NCBI GenBank assembly: GCA_050181465.1
Contig: JBFXDD010000032.1
Span: 1-49,434 of the forward strand
Origin: JACRLW01 sp050181465
Lineage (GTDB): Bacteria; Planctomycetota; UBA1135; UBA2386
Reading direction: 5' to 3'
Length of the DNA stretch: 49,434 nucleotides
Made by a program: the position numbers and the translations under genes. Within the stretch, counting starts at the first letter, position 1. Each line of letters opens with the position of its first letter. Under the pieces are notes generated by a model that did not search any database, was not told the DNA's origin, and saw nothing but the letters and a program-made list of their open reading frames with translations. Shown one piece after another: positions 34,578-43,449 of this stretch.

Positions 34578-34770
34578 GAAGCCTTCCGTGCCTGGCTGGC
34601 CGTCGCGCCGAGAACAGGAGGCCGGTCTGACCACCGACCTCACCGCGTTTGGAGCGCTCCCGAAGAAGCGACCGCCCAACGCGGACGAGGTCGTAACCCC
34701 CCACAGCCCATCGATCCACATCTTTTTCCATCCCACCACAGGATGTTGGGGATCCCTACCTCTCGCACCG

Positions 34771-36174
34771 CTACGCGTTCGAACCTCGATGGGTGTCGAT
34801 CGAGGGGTCCGAGACGCGTGGAAGGATCACGGTGAACCGCGCACCGGCGCCCACCGCGGTCTCGACTTCGATCCGGCCACCGTGCCGATCGACGATGCCA
34901 TGACTGAGGGCGAGACCCAGTCCGGTGCCGTGACCGACTTCCTTGGTCGTGAAGAAGGGGTCGAAGATCTTCTCGAGCAAGTCCTTCGGGATGCCGACGC
35001 CCTGGTCGGCCACCCAGATCGCCACTCCGGAATCGTGTTCCTCGGTGGCCAGCGTGACTCGCGAGCCCGGCGGCGAAGCGTCCCGAGCGTTGAGCAACAG
35101 ATTCACGAGCACCTGCAGCAGGTGGTTGGCCGAACCCATCACCGCCGGATCGCCGGGCGAGAGACGCAGATCCAGCCCGAGTTGCGCATCGCGGAACGGC
35201 ACTCGAACGAGGTCGACCGCCTCTTGGGCGAGTCGGTTCACGAGTACGGGTTGGAGTCCGAAGGGCTGCTCGCGTGAGAACGCGAGCAGTCCGTCGGTGA
35301 TCGTGGCGATCCGCTTCGCATGCTTCGCGATCACGTCGACTTCGGCAAGCAGGAGATCAGGTGCGTCACCATCCTGTATGCGATAGCGAAGCACGCCGGC
35401 GCGACTCTGGATCACTCCGACCGGGTTGTTGATCTCGTGACTGACTCCCGCTGCCAGTGTGCCGATCGATGCCAGCTTTTCACTTCGCGCGAGTTGGCGC
35501 GACAGATCACGGAGCGCGACATCACGCCGTCCCAACTGCCCGACGATCGCAGCGACCAAGAACACCGACAGCCCGAGCACGACGGCGATGGTGAACAACC
35601 AGGCCATGAACACGAGATCTCCGGCGCTCGTCGGATCGAGAATGGCGAAACTCGCCGACCGATGAACGAGCCAGCCCGTCCGCGCTCCGATCGCAAGGAT
35701 GAGGACGCACAGCATCGACAGCGCACCCACCACGACCGCGCCACGCACGGATCGCAAGAAGGCAGCGATGACCGTGTGGAACAGGAAGCTGAGCACGAGC
35801 GGATTGCCGACTCCGCCGCTGAAATGAAGGACCGCGGTCAGGACCGTCAGATCGCCGCCGATCTGCAGGTCGACATGCCGGCGCAGCGCGCGAACATCAG
35901 ACCTCGCATGCGTGTGCAGCCAACGCACGTAGCCGATGTTCAGAAGCATCGTGATCGCCGTCAACCACAGCAGCGGCGACGGGTCGATCGCCAAGTCGAA
36001 GGTCAGCGTCAATCCACTCAGCAGGCCGATGCCGAGCGCGGCGCCGAAGCGAAGGCGATTGAACCAGCGCAACTGCTCGCGCAGACGCACGGCGGCAGAT
36101 TCGGCTAGGAACCCTTCTGCAACCGGTGCGACGACGGGCAATCCTCGCGCACGAAGCCACGCGCGCAAACCCAC
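34771..36174 (-). CDS. Membrane histidine kinase
   Basis: 467 aa from the GTG at 36174, just after the upstream permease stop; a start at 36225 would overlap that gene by 50 bp. About five or six membrane helices fill residues 45-212 (for example GAALGIGLLSGLTLTF and FTIAVVLGLSVFLVAAIVG). The HisKA motif SHEINNPVG gives phospho-acceptor His246. The HATPase domain shows NLLLNARDA (N box), VADQGVGIP (G1) and GTGLGLALSHGI (G2). No response regulator is next to it. As the last gene of the ABC transporter unit it may sense transport status or membrane stress; that is inference. Confidence 0.9.
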   Translation of the reverse strand: MGLRAWLRARGLPVVAPVAEGFLAESAAVRLREQLRWFNRLRFGAALGIGLLSGLTLTFDLAIDPSPLLWLTAITMLLNIGYVRWLHTHARSDVRALRRHVDLQIGGDLTVLTAVLHFSGGVGNPLVLSFLFHTVIAAFLRSVRGAVVVGALSMLCVLILAIGARTGWLVHRSASFAILDPTSAGDLVFMAWLFTIAVVLGLSVFLVAAIVGQLGRRDVALRDLSRQLARSEKLASIGTLAAGVSHEINNPVGVIQSRAGVLRYRIQDGDAPDLLLAEVDVIAKHAKRIATITDGLLAFSREQPFGLQPVLVNRLAQEAVDLVRVPFRDAQLGLDLRLSPGDPAVMGSANHLLQVLVNLLLNARDASPPGSRVTLATEEHDSGVAIWVADQGVGIPKDLLEKIFDPFFTTKEVGHGTGLGLALSHGIVDRHGGRIEVETAVGAGARFTVILPRVSDPSIDTHRGSNA

Positions 36175-36175
36175 G

Positions 36176-37003
36176 TCACTCGTCTCCGAGTGTGCGCAGC
36201 CGATACTCACCGCGCGAGAATGCAACGAGAGCGAGCAGGAGCACGATGACCGTGAAAATCACCATCCCGCGAATCGGGTCCGGCATGCGCTGCAGAATCT
36301 CCGGATCGAGCGACTGCGTGAGGAATTCGCCGAGCCGGTTGTCGGCACCCGTCCCGATCTTCTCGTAGAGGAAGCGGCGCAGCGGGTCGGCCACGGTCAT
36401 GCTGCGGATCCCAGCACCCGGCGGCATGTTCGAGATACCGGCCTCCCAGCCGACGACGAACAGGATCGCAGCGAGGAACGGACGTCGAAACCAAGCCGCA
36501 GCCAGCGCGCCGAAGGCTACGTAGGCCGGAGTCGCGAAAGCGACTCCCGACAGGAACGCGACCAGGGTCTGGGAGCGAGGTTCCAGACCGAGCCGCCAGG
36601 GTCGCTGCACCAGGGCCAGCGTCGACCAATACACCGTCAACACGCAGCCCAGCGCGACCATGACGCCCAGGGCGACAGCGAGGAATCGGCCGGCCAGCAG
36701 CACCCACCGCGGCACGGGAAGGGTCAACACGTGAACCGCCGAGCCGTCCGCCAACTCCGAGTGCAGGCTCGCAAGCCCGAAGTAGGTGCCTACCAGCGGC
36801 AGGACGAACTGCAGGACGAAGCCGTAGGCCGGAAAGCCGAAGAGTTCGTCACCGGACATCCGGGAGAACGCGCGGGCGGGGAACACGAGCGGTGCGCACG
36901 CCACGAGCAGTGCGACCACCAAGAGACCCAGAAACAACCGCTGCCGGAGAAGCGAGCCGAGCCCGCCGAGGAAAGCCTGGAGGAACTGCCGCGCGAGGAT
37001 CAC
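36176..37003 (-). CDS. ABC-2 type transporter permease
   Basis: 275 aa with about six hydrophobic helices (for example LFLGLLVVALLVACAPLV, FLAVALGVMVALGCVLTV and MVIFTVIVLLLALVAFS) and a periplasmic-type loop between helices 1 and 2. The motif GTYFGLASLHSELADGSAVHVLTLPVPRW is the ABC-2 coupling region, shown here only as position context near residues 72-100. It overlaps the upstream ATPase gene by ATGA (37000-37003) and lacks its own ATPase domain, so it pairs with that ATPase. The substrate is unknown. Confidence 0.85.
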   Translation of the reverse strand: MILARQFLQAFLGGLGSLLRQRLFLGLLVVALLVACAPLVFPARAFSRMSGDELFGFPAYGFVLQFVLPLVGTYFGLASLHSELADGSAVHVLTLPVPRWVLLAGRFLAVALGVMVALGCVLTVYWSTLALVQRPWRLGLEPRSQTLVAFLSGVAFATPAYVAFGALAAAWFRRPFLAAILFVVGWEAGISNMPPGAGIRSMTVADPLRRFLYEKIGTGADNRLGEFLTQSLDPEILQRMPDPIRGMVIFTVIVLLLALVAFSRGEYRLRTLGDE

Positions 37004-37923
37004 TTGCGAAGTCCTCCGCTGCGTCGATTCGCGACGTAGTCGAACACGGCTTCGAGATCCTGGTCCAGGGGTCGCATCGCGTGGATCCGGCCTTCACGAC
37101 CGAGTTCCGTCAGCGCCTCGAAGAAGCCCTCGCTGCGCTTGGTCTCCACCTCGACTCCATCGGCCACGAAGCGAACGCCGACGACCACCTCGAGCGCGCT
37201 GATCGCCGCCGCGAGTTCGCGGACGTCAGGCCCCGACAGCAACATGCGATAGGGACGATCGGCGAGTTGGGCACGCAACTCCGCGACGGTGCCTTCCGCG
37301 ACCAGCCGACCGCGATGCACGAGGAGCATGCGCTGCGCGAGTTCTTCGAGTTCGTGGAGGACGTGACTGCTGACCAGAATCGTCATGCCCTCGGCCGCGA
37401 GCTCGCGCACCTGCTCGGCAATCTCACGTCGAGCGACCGGGTCAAGGCCGGTCATCGGCTCGTCCAACAACAGCACCTTCGGCTCGCGGGCGAGTGCGAC
37501 TGCGAGCTTGGTCCGCTGCCGCATGCCCTTGCTGTAGCCGCGCAAAGGGCGATGCATGGCGTGTGCGAGTCCGGCTCGGGTGAGTCCGGCTTCCGCCAGG
37601 CTTCGCGCACGACGTCGATCGATGCCCGACAAGCACAGCATCGCGGTGACGAAGGCGCGCGACGACTGATCTTCCGGAAAGGAATCGATGTCTGGGCACA
37701 GTGCCAGATCGCGTCGCGAAGACGCCCGCGTGGGATCGCCGCCGAGAACACGAACCGTGCCGCTGCTGGGCCGCAGCAGACCGCACATGAGTGACATCAA
37801 GGTGGTCTTCCCCGCACCGTTGCGACCGACGAGCCCGACGATCCCCGCCGCGATCGAGACCGAGACGTCGACGACGGCCGAGACCTGACCGAACCACTTG
37901 CTGACCCCGACCAGTTCGATCAT
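37000..37923 (-). CDS. ABC transporter ATP-binding protein (second pair)
   Basis: 307 aa. Walker A GRNGAGKTT (about 33-41), signature-like YSKGMRQR in place of LSGGQ, Walker B VLLLDEPMTGLDP, and switch His in ILVSSHVLHE. The C-terminal about 90 residues are the extra domain common in ATPases of the drug/antibiotic export (CcmA/DrrA/GldA-like) group. It overlaps both neighbours by 4 bp. It probably drives the permease encoded directly downstream. Confidence 0.92.
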   Translation of the reverse strand: MIELVGVSKWFGQVSAVVDVSVSIAAGIVGLVGRNGAGKTTLMSLMCGLLRPSSGTVRVLGGDPTRASSRRDLALCPDIDSFPEDQSSRAFVTAMLCLSGIDRRRARSLAEAGLTRAGLAHAMHRPLRGYSKGMRQRTKLAVALAREPKVLLLDEPMTGLDPVARREIAEQVRELAAEGMTILVSSHVLHELEELAQRMLLVHRGRLVAEGTVAELRAQLADRPYRMLLSGPDVRELAAAISALEVVVGVRFVADGVEVETKRSEGFFEALTELGREGRIHAMRPLDQDLEAVFDYVANRRSGGLRK

Positions 37924-38804
37924 GCCAGTGCTCCGTCCAGTCGCAATCGGCGACGCAGCAGGAGGGCGAGCAGGACGGCTACGACTGCGAGTGCGATGAC
38001 GGCGTGCCCCAGCGGCGGACCGAGCTGCGGCTCCAAGCCGCCGATCGCGCGCGTGATGGTGCGCAGGCTGTCTACGGGACTCAGCGCATAGAACGCATCG
38101 TCGTGGCCGGAGAGGCGAACGGCGACGCGCGCGAGTCCCGCTCCGCCGGCGACGCCGACGGCCCAGAGAATCGAGGCGACGTTCGCCGTGCGCGGGGCGC
38201 TCGAGAGCGCGGTCGCAAGTCCCGCAGTGATCACCGTGAAGGCACCGTTCGCCGCCAGGAAGCGCGGCAGGATCTCGATCGCCCGGCCGAAGAAGCCGTC
38301 TTCGGAGGAATTGAGCGCGGCGACGATCCAGAGCGCCAACGGAGCAGCGACGGCAACCGACCCGATCACGAACACCCCGCCGATCCACTTGCCGAGAAAG
38401 TACCCGAGCGGCGAGACGCCGCGAGTCCACTGAATCTCGAGCGCGCCGCTCTGACGATCACGCGCGATACTCCGCACGACGCCAAGGGTCACCAGCGTCG
38501 TCGTTGCCAGGTTCGCCGCAGGGGACGTCACACTCGCGAGGTAGAAGTCGATGTTCGACGGATCGGCGAACGCACGGCCGCCCATCGGCATCGGCCGATC
38601 GCCGCCGAGTTGCCAGAAACCTGCCCAGATCAGCATCACGATCAAGCTCATCCAGTTCTGTAGATGGCAGAACAGGTAGAGCAGGACGCTGCGCTTGCCG
38701 CGTAGCTGGAGACGAAACTCTGATCGGGCGAGGACGAGCCAGCGGGCCAGCGGAGCGGTCGGCGCGTACTCGATCGCCCGATATCCGGAGCCGAAGATCG
38801 TCAT
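37920..38804 (-). CDS. ABC transporter permease (first pair)
   Basis: 294 aa from the ATG at 38804. The first 40 residues are cytoplasmic (ARWLVLARSEFRLQLRGKR). About six helices follow (for example MSLIVMLIWAGFWQL and VIALAVVAVLLALLL). A VVRSIARDRQSGALEIQWTR segment sits between helices 2 and 3, as in ABC-2 permeases. Its start overlaps the upstream ATPase stop (ATGA, 38801-38804) and its stop overlaps the next ATPase start (37920-37923). Confidence 0.85.
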   Translation of the reverse strand: MTIFGSGYRAIEYAPTAPLARWLVLARSEFRLQLRGKRSVLLYLFCHLQNWMSLIVMLIWAGFWQLGGDRPMPMGGRAFADPSNIDFYLASVTSPAANLATTTLVTLGVVRSIARDRQSGALEIQWTRGVSPLGYFLGKWIGGVFVIGSVAVAAPLALWIVAALNSSEDGFFGRAIEILPRFLAANGAFTVITAGLATALSSAPRTANVASILWAVGVAGGAGLARVAVRLSGHDDAFYALSPVDSLRTITRAIGGLEPQLGPPLGHAVIALAVVAVLLALLLRRRLRLDGALA

Positions 38805-39796
38805 GCCCCATCTCCCTTGGGCGAAGCCCCGACATCCGCGGCGGTCGCGGTCCGTTCGTGATCGACGGCGCCGAGGAACACTTCGGCGAGACTTCGCCGC
38901 TGCTCGACGAGCGAGCGAACACACGCGCCGGCCTTCGCGACCGCCGCGAAGATCGCGGCGAGTTGCACGCCATCGTCGAGAAGGACATCGAGCGGTCGAT
39001 CGGCGACATGTTCGACGGCACGCGCACCGGCAGCCTTCAAAGCCATCACGACCGCCTCCTCGTTGCGATCGACCCCCACGGCGAAGCGACGCCCGACCCC
39101 CTTGGTCAGCGCATCGATCGTTCCGGACGTGACGAGCCGGCCGCGTTCGAGGACGACCACCTCCCGACAGACCCGTTCCACGTCGGCGAGGATGTGCGTC
39201 GACAGCACGACGGTCTTCCCGAACTCGTCGGCGAGTTGTGCGATCAAGGCGAGCAGGTCTCGCCGCCCCTCGGGATCGAGGCCGTTGGTAGGCTCGTCGA
39301 GGAACAAGATGTGGGGATCGTGCACGAGGGCGACGGCGAGCTTGACCTTCTGGCGCATGCCCGCCGAGTACGAGGACACCGGGCGATAGCGTTGCTCGCC
39401 GAGTTCGACGAACCAGAGGACCTCGTGCGCTCGACGAGCCGCCAGCGCGAAGGGCATGCCGGTGAGCTGTCCCGCCATCAACACGGTCTCGTAGCCGTTG
39501 AGCCCCATGATGTAGCCGTCGCGCTCGGCCATGTATCCGACGTGCGCGCGGAGCCGGGTCGGTGATACCCCACTCGGCAAGCCGGCGATCGACAACCGAC
39601 CCGAGACCGGGCGCACCAAACCGAGCAGCGCTTTCAGGATCGACGACTTGCCGGCGCCGTTGCGACCCAAGAGGCCGACGCAACCCCGTGGCAAGCGCGC
39701 GCTGACCTGGTCGACCGCGAGCACGTCGCCATAGCGGATCGTCACCGACTCGAGTTCGACGGCGGCCTCGGTAGTCGCCGTGGCAGTGGGCGTCAC
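38801..39796 (-). CDS. ABC transporter ATP-binding protein (first pair)
   Basis: 331 aa. Its GTG start (39796-39794) overlaps the methyltransferase stop as GTGA. Walker A GRNGAGKSS, signature YSAGMRQKVKLA, Walker B ILFLDEPTNGLDP and switch VVLSTHIL are present, followed by a C-terminal domain of about 100 residues. The closest general type is the ATPase of ABC-2 exporters. Together with the second pair it makes either two exporters or one four-subunit transporter; sequence alone cannot decide. Confidence 0.92.
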   Translation of the reverse strand: MTPTATATTEAAVELESVTIRYGDVLAVDQVSARLPRGCVGLLGRNGAGKSSILKALLGLVRPVSGRLSIAGLPSGVSPTRLRAHVGYMAERDGYIMGLNGYETVLMAGQLTGMPFALAARRAHEVLWFVELGEQRYRPVSSYSAGMRQKVKLAVALVHDPHILFLDEPTNGLDPEGRRDLLALIAQLADEFGKTVVLSTHILADVERVCREVVVLERGRLVTSGTIDALTKGVGRRFAVGVDRNEEAVVMALKAAGARAVEHVADRPLDVLLDDGVQLAAIFAAVAKAGACVRSLVEQRRSLAEVFLGAVDHERTATAADVGASPKGDGA

Positions 39797-40497
39797 GTAG
39801 GTCCTTTCATGCCGTGGGAATGGGATCGGTCCTCGACCGGGTTCAGCGCGGCGATGCGGACCTCGCACCGGTTCTCGCGAAGCGTGATCGGAAGGGTGCT
39901 GGGCGTTGCGCCGCGATCGATGAGGCCACGCCAAAGATCGTTCGCCGTCGGGCGGAACGGGTCTGCGGCGAGGACTGCCCCACCGTGTCCGATCACCATG
40001 TCGACCTGTCGGAGCAAAGGCCGAACGGCTCGCCATGAGTAGCACAGGTCGGCGAGCAGGAGGAGCCGCGTAGAGGCCGGGAGATCGTCGCGTTCCCAGT
40101 CGAATGCTCTGATCTCGTGGTCGAGCACGCCGTTGCGACGCGCGTTGTGGTCGGCGAGGGTCAGGGCCTCCGGTGCGCGGTCGGCGAAGACCACCCGCGC
40201 ACCGTGTCGTGCTGCGGCAACCCCTGCGAGGCCGGCGCCGCAGCCAAGATCCACGACCGTCACGCCGGCAAGGGAAGGGCCGCGCAACACCGCGCGTGCC
40301 AGCGCGACCGACGCCGGCCAGACCTCCGCCCAGTGCGGGTGTTCGAATCGCTCCGCCGCGCGCAGCAAACTCGAAGACTTCGTGAGCAATCGCCCGACGT
40401 CACGCGGCACCTGGATCCGCAGTTCGCCGATCCGGGTGGCGATGCGTTCCGTGCGCAGCGGCCAACTGGGATCCTTGTTTCGGCCGGTCGATGTCAT
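39793..40497 (-). CDS. Class I SAM-dependent methyltransferase
   Basis: 234 aa from the ATG at 40497; an ATG at 40563 would add 22 residues. A family segment HWAEVWPASVALARAVL precedes the SAM-binding motif VDLGCGAGLAGVAAA and VVFADRAPEAL. This resembles methyltransferases acting on protein lysines or on amines (NNMT/ETFB-lysine type), but the substrate is not fixed by these motifs. It is the first gene of the coupled transporter unit and diverges from the histidine kinase gene at 40613. The C-terminal tail is His/basic. Confidence 0.78.
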   Translation of the reverse strand: MTSTGRNKDPSWPLRTERIATRIGELRIQVPRDVGRLLTKSSSLLRAAERFEHPHWAEVWPASVALARAVLRGPSLAGVTVVDLGCGAGLAGVAAARHGARVVFADRAPEALTLADHNARRNGVLDHEIRAFDWERDDLPASTRLLLLADLCYSWRAVRPLLRQVDMVIGHGGAVLAADPFRPTANDLWRGLIDRGATPSTLPITLRENRCEVRIAALNPVEDRSHSHGMKGPT

Positions 40498-40612
40498 CGG
40501 GCGATCGGGCAGGATAGCCCGCACGTCTCGATCTCCCCACGATCCGTTGCAAGCCAGCGACATGCGTCCGCTCGAAGTGCGTTAAAAGACTAGGGTGCCT
40601 CCCGGCACCGCC

Positions 40613-42724
40613 ATGCCGCGCAAGCTGCGCCACCTCCCCGCCTTCGCCCTCATGATCCTGCCGTTGGGCGCTCTCGCCTGGCTCGGCAGTGCCGAGCTCG
40701 GCCATCAGAGCGAGCGGGCAGAGCGCATCTTGGCCAGCCAGGCGCAGACCTTCGTCGCCGATGCTGCGTCGCTCCTCGAGCGCGCGATCAGCCGGCGGAT
40801 CGCGATCTTCGAGAGTGTCATCGCGGAGTTGGATTCCTTGGCCGACGCTTCCGAGTCCGGAGCTCTCGGCTGGGCGCTCGCCTCGCGCCGACTCCGCTCG
40901 AGCGACCCGTCGATCCTGGATCTCTGCGTGTTGGACGGTGACGCACGCCCACTGATCCCGCCGCCGGCCTTTCCGACCGCGGCGACCTTGCCCTTCCGCC
41001 TCCGTCAGTTCCGGGAACTGTGGTTCGCCGAGGTCCTCGAAACGCTCGGCGACCTCGAGGGCGCCCAAGAAGCTTACGAGAGCGCCCTCGCACAGGCCGT
41101 CGGGGTCGACGGTGCGAGCCGCCGACCGCGCATCCTCTTCGCACTCGGCGCACTCGAGCGGCGGCGCGATCGCTTCGACGAGGCGGAGAATCACTACCTG
41201 CGAGCCGGGGCCGAGGTGCGGCAACTCGCGACCGAGCGCGGGGAGTCACCGGATATCCGGGCGATCTACCTGCTCGCGGAAGCCGCCGTCGCCGAGGTCA
41301 GTCTCGAGCGTGAGCGCGATCCGCAACCCGCGATCGACCTCGCGGAGGAAATCGCCGACGGGATCCGCGACGGCTGCCCAGAGGGCGTGCTCGTCGCCGT
41401 CGAACAACGGCTGCTGCGCGCCGCGGAGTCCCGACCGGACCCCTACTCGCGTTTGCTCGACCTCTATGAGCGCGACCTGGTTCGTCGGGAAGGTCGTACC
41501 TTCGCCCGCGAGTACGAGAGCAGCGGGCTTGCGCGGACTTTCGAGCGCCGGCTGCTCCGCGCGTCCGGCGGCTACGCCCAGGCGGTGTTCGCCGGCAGCG
41601 ACGGTCACAGTCTGATGGTGCTGCGAGAACTGCGGGGCGACGAGGTCCGCTTTCAACCCGACCCCGGCGAAGGGCGCGCCCGATTCCTGGGCTTCCGCAT
41701 GGACCTCGATCGCGCGGTCATCGAGAGCGTCGGGCGACTCGTCGCAGGCGCAGGCACGTTCGCACTCCACGTCAGCGACCCCGATGGTCAGCCCTTGGTG
41801 CCCGGACCGGAAGTCCCCGACAGCGAGCGAATCGCGAGTCGCACGATGACCGACGGACTCTCGCTGGCCGCGATCCCGCTCGACCGCGCGGCCGCGATCA
41901 GTGAACGACGACGCTCGCTTCGCAATCGCGCGGCCCTGATTCTGCTCTTGTCGATCACTGCGGTGGTCGGCGCCACCGCGTTGTGGCGTTCGCTGCGACG
42001 CGAGGCGGAACTCGCCGAGCTGAAGGTGTCGCTCGTCTCCCGCGTCACCCACGATCTCAAGACGCCGCTGGCGCTCATCCGCATGTATGCCGAGACGCTC
42101 GAGCGCGGACGCGCTCGGACCAGCGAGGAAGCCACTCGCTTCGCCGGCATCGTCGCCCGCGAGGCCGACGGGCTCAGCCGCGCCGTCGATCGCATTCTCG
42201 ACTTCTCCCGGAGCCAGGCCGGCACACTCGCATACGTGAAGGAATCTTCGGATCTGGCGGAGATCGCGAGCGCAGCGGTCGACGCCTGGCGGCCGGCAGC
42301 TGCGGCCCGCGACATCGAAGTGCGGCTCGAACTCGACGACGAGGCCCCGGTTGCACTCGATCCTCGTGCCGCGATCAGTGCGATCCGCGATCTGTTGGAC
42401 AACGCCGGCAAGTACGCCAGCGATCCGACGGCAGTCGAACAACGGTTCGTGTCGGTCGAAGTGCGCAATCGCGCGAATCGCGTGATCCTGCGCATCGAAG
42501 ACAACGGCATCGGCATTCCGATCGACGAACGCCAGCGAGTGTTCGAGAGCTTCTACCGGGCGAGCAACGCCGGCGAAGTGCGCGGCACGGGCCTCGGCTT
42601 GTCGCTGGTGCGCCACTTCGTGGATGCGCACGACGGGGCGATCGAGATCGGCGGTCGCGAAGGACCCGGCACGGTCGTCGAGATGACATTCCCGCGGAAT
42701 TCGGCCGACTCGGAGCTGACATGA
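40613..42724 (+). CDS. Two-helix sensor histidine kinase with helical-repeat sensor region
   Basis: 703 aa from the ATG at 40613; GTG at 40595 is possible. Helix 1 is at about residues 7-24, helix 2 at about 441-459. Between them lies a large extracytoplasmic sensor (about 415 residues) with TPR-like helices (VLETLGDLEGAQEAYESALAQ, LGALERRRDRFDEAENHYLRAG). The kinase core has HisKA VTHDLKTPLAL (His480), N box DLLDNAGKYAS, G1 DNGIGIP and G2 GTGLGLSL. It overlaps the response regulator by ATGA (42721-42724). Helical-repeat periplasmic sensors are uncommon; what it senses is unknown. Confidence 0.9.
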   Translation: MPRKLRHLPAFALMILPLGALAWLGSAELGHQSERAERILASQAQTFVADAASLLERAISRRIAIFESVIAELDSLADASESGALGWALASRRLRSSDPSILDLCVLDGDARPLIPPPAFPTAATLPFRLRQFRELWFAEVLETLGDLEGAQEAYESALAQAVGVDGASRRPRILFALGALERRRDRFDEAENHYLRAGAEVRQLATERGESPDIRAIYLLAEAAVAEVSLERERDPQPAIDLAEEIADGIRDGCPEGVLVAVEQRLLRAAESRPDPYSRLLDLYERDLVRREGRTFAREYESSGLARTFERRLLRASGGYAQAVFAGSDGHSLMVLRELRGDEVRFQPDPGEGRARFLGFRMDLDRAVIESVGRLVAGAGTFALHVSDPDGQPLVPGPEVPDSERIASRTMTDGLSLAAIPLDRAAAISERRRSLRNRAALILLLSITAVVGATALWRSLRREAELAELKVSLVSRVTHDLKTPLALIRMYAETLERGRARTSEEATRFAGIVAREADGLSRAVDRILDFSRSQAGTLAYVKESSDLAEIASAAVDAWRPAAAARDIEVRLELDDEAPVALDPRAAISAIRDLLDNAGKYASDPTAVEQRFVSVEVRNRANRVILRIEDNGIGIPIDERQRVFESFYRASNAGEVRGTGLGLSLVRHFVDAHDGAIEIGGREGPGTVVEMTFPRNSADSELT

Positions 42725-43449
42725 AGAACGACGTTTCCCCCATGCGTCCCCGCATCCTCATCGTCGACGATGAGCCGGACCTCCTGGCGGGTCTCGAGCA
42801 CAACCTCCAACTCGATGGGTTCATGGTCGATACCGCTCCCAACGGCGAGGTCGCGCTCGAGAAGATCCGAACCGGCGGCATCGACCTGATGGTGCTCGAC
42901 CTCATGATGCCCAAGGTCGACGGAATCGATGTGTTGCGCGCACTCCGCGCGGAATCGAGAAAGGTGCCGGTGATCGTGCTCAGCGCCAAGGGCACCGACC
43001 GCGACAAGATCCGCGGCCTGGAACTGGGGGCGGACGACTACGTGACCAAGCCCTTCGGTCTCGAGGAGCTCGCTGCGCGGATTCGAGCCGTCTTGCGACG
43101 AACTTCGACGGGATCTGCCACCGGCGGCCGCGACGTGTGGCACTTCCCGAACCTGACGGTCGACTTCAAGCGATTCACGGCGGTGCGCTCGGGGGTCGAG
43201 CACCAGCTCTCGCGGTTCGAGGCGGAGATCCTGCGACTGCTCATCGCACGGCGCGGACAGGTGGTGACGCGAAACGAACTGCTCAGCGAAGTCTGGGGCT
43301 ACAGCCACATTCCGAATACGCGCACCGTCGACAACCACGTCGCCCGACTCCGCAAGAAGATCGAAGAGGACATCGACGCACCCGTGCACGTCGTCACCGT
43401 GCATGGACTCGGCTATCGCTTCGACTCACAACCTCGTGAGGACGCATGA
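42721..43449 (+). CDS. OmpR/PhoB-family response regulator
   Basis: 242 aa. Receiver domain: Asp16-Asp17 acidic pair, phospho-acceptor Asp60 (MVLDLMMP), VIVLSAK and Lys110 (VTKPFG). The C-terminal winged helix (about 130-240) shows LSRFEAEILRLLIARRGQVVTR and TVDNHVARLRKKI...VHGLGYRF, typical of the OmpR class. It is coupled to the kinase upstream and to the next gene downstream (ATGA, 43446-43449), forming a three-gene two-component operon. Its targets are not identifiable in the window. Confidence 0.95.
   Translation: MKNDVSPMRPRILIVDDEPDLLAGLEHNLQLDGFMVDTAPNGEVALEKIRTGGIDLMVLDLMMPKVDGIDVLRALRAESRKVPVIVLSAKGTDRDKIRGLELGADDYVTKPFGLEELAARIRAVLRRTSTGSATGGRDVWHFPNLTVDFKRFTAVRSGVEHQLSRFEAEILRLLIARRGQVVTRNELLSEVWGYSHIPNTRTVDNHVARLRKKIEEDIDAPVHVVTVHGLGYRFDSQPREDA

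Larger units (their letters stand above)
34328..34770. other. Gene-less, hairpin-rich intergenic stretch
   Basis: This spacer separates two convergent units. Neither strand has a credible ORF. It holds a terminator (34367-34399) and at least four further perfect hairpins between 34441 and 34577, listed separately. Bases 34580-34770 show no structure I can support. Confidence 0.65.

Noticed and set aside
34290..34739. Minus-strand 149-codon frame in the hairpin region
   Set aside because: It reads through perfect hairpins, has no start context, and its product is Arg/Ser/Ala-rich without recognisable motifs.
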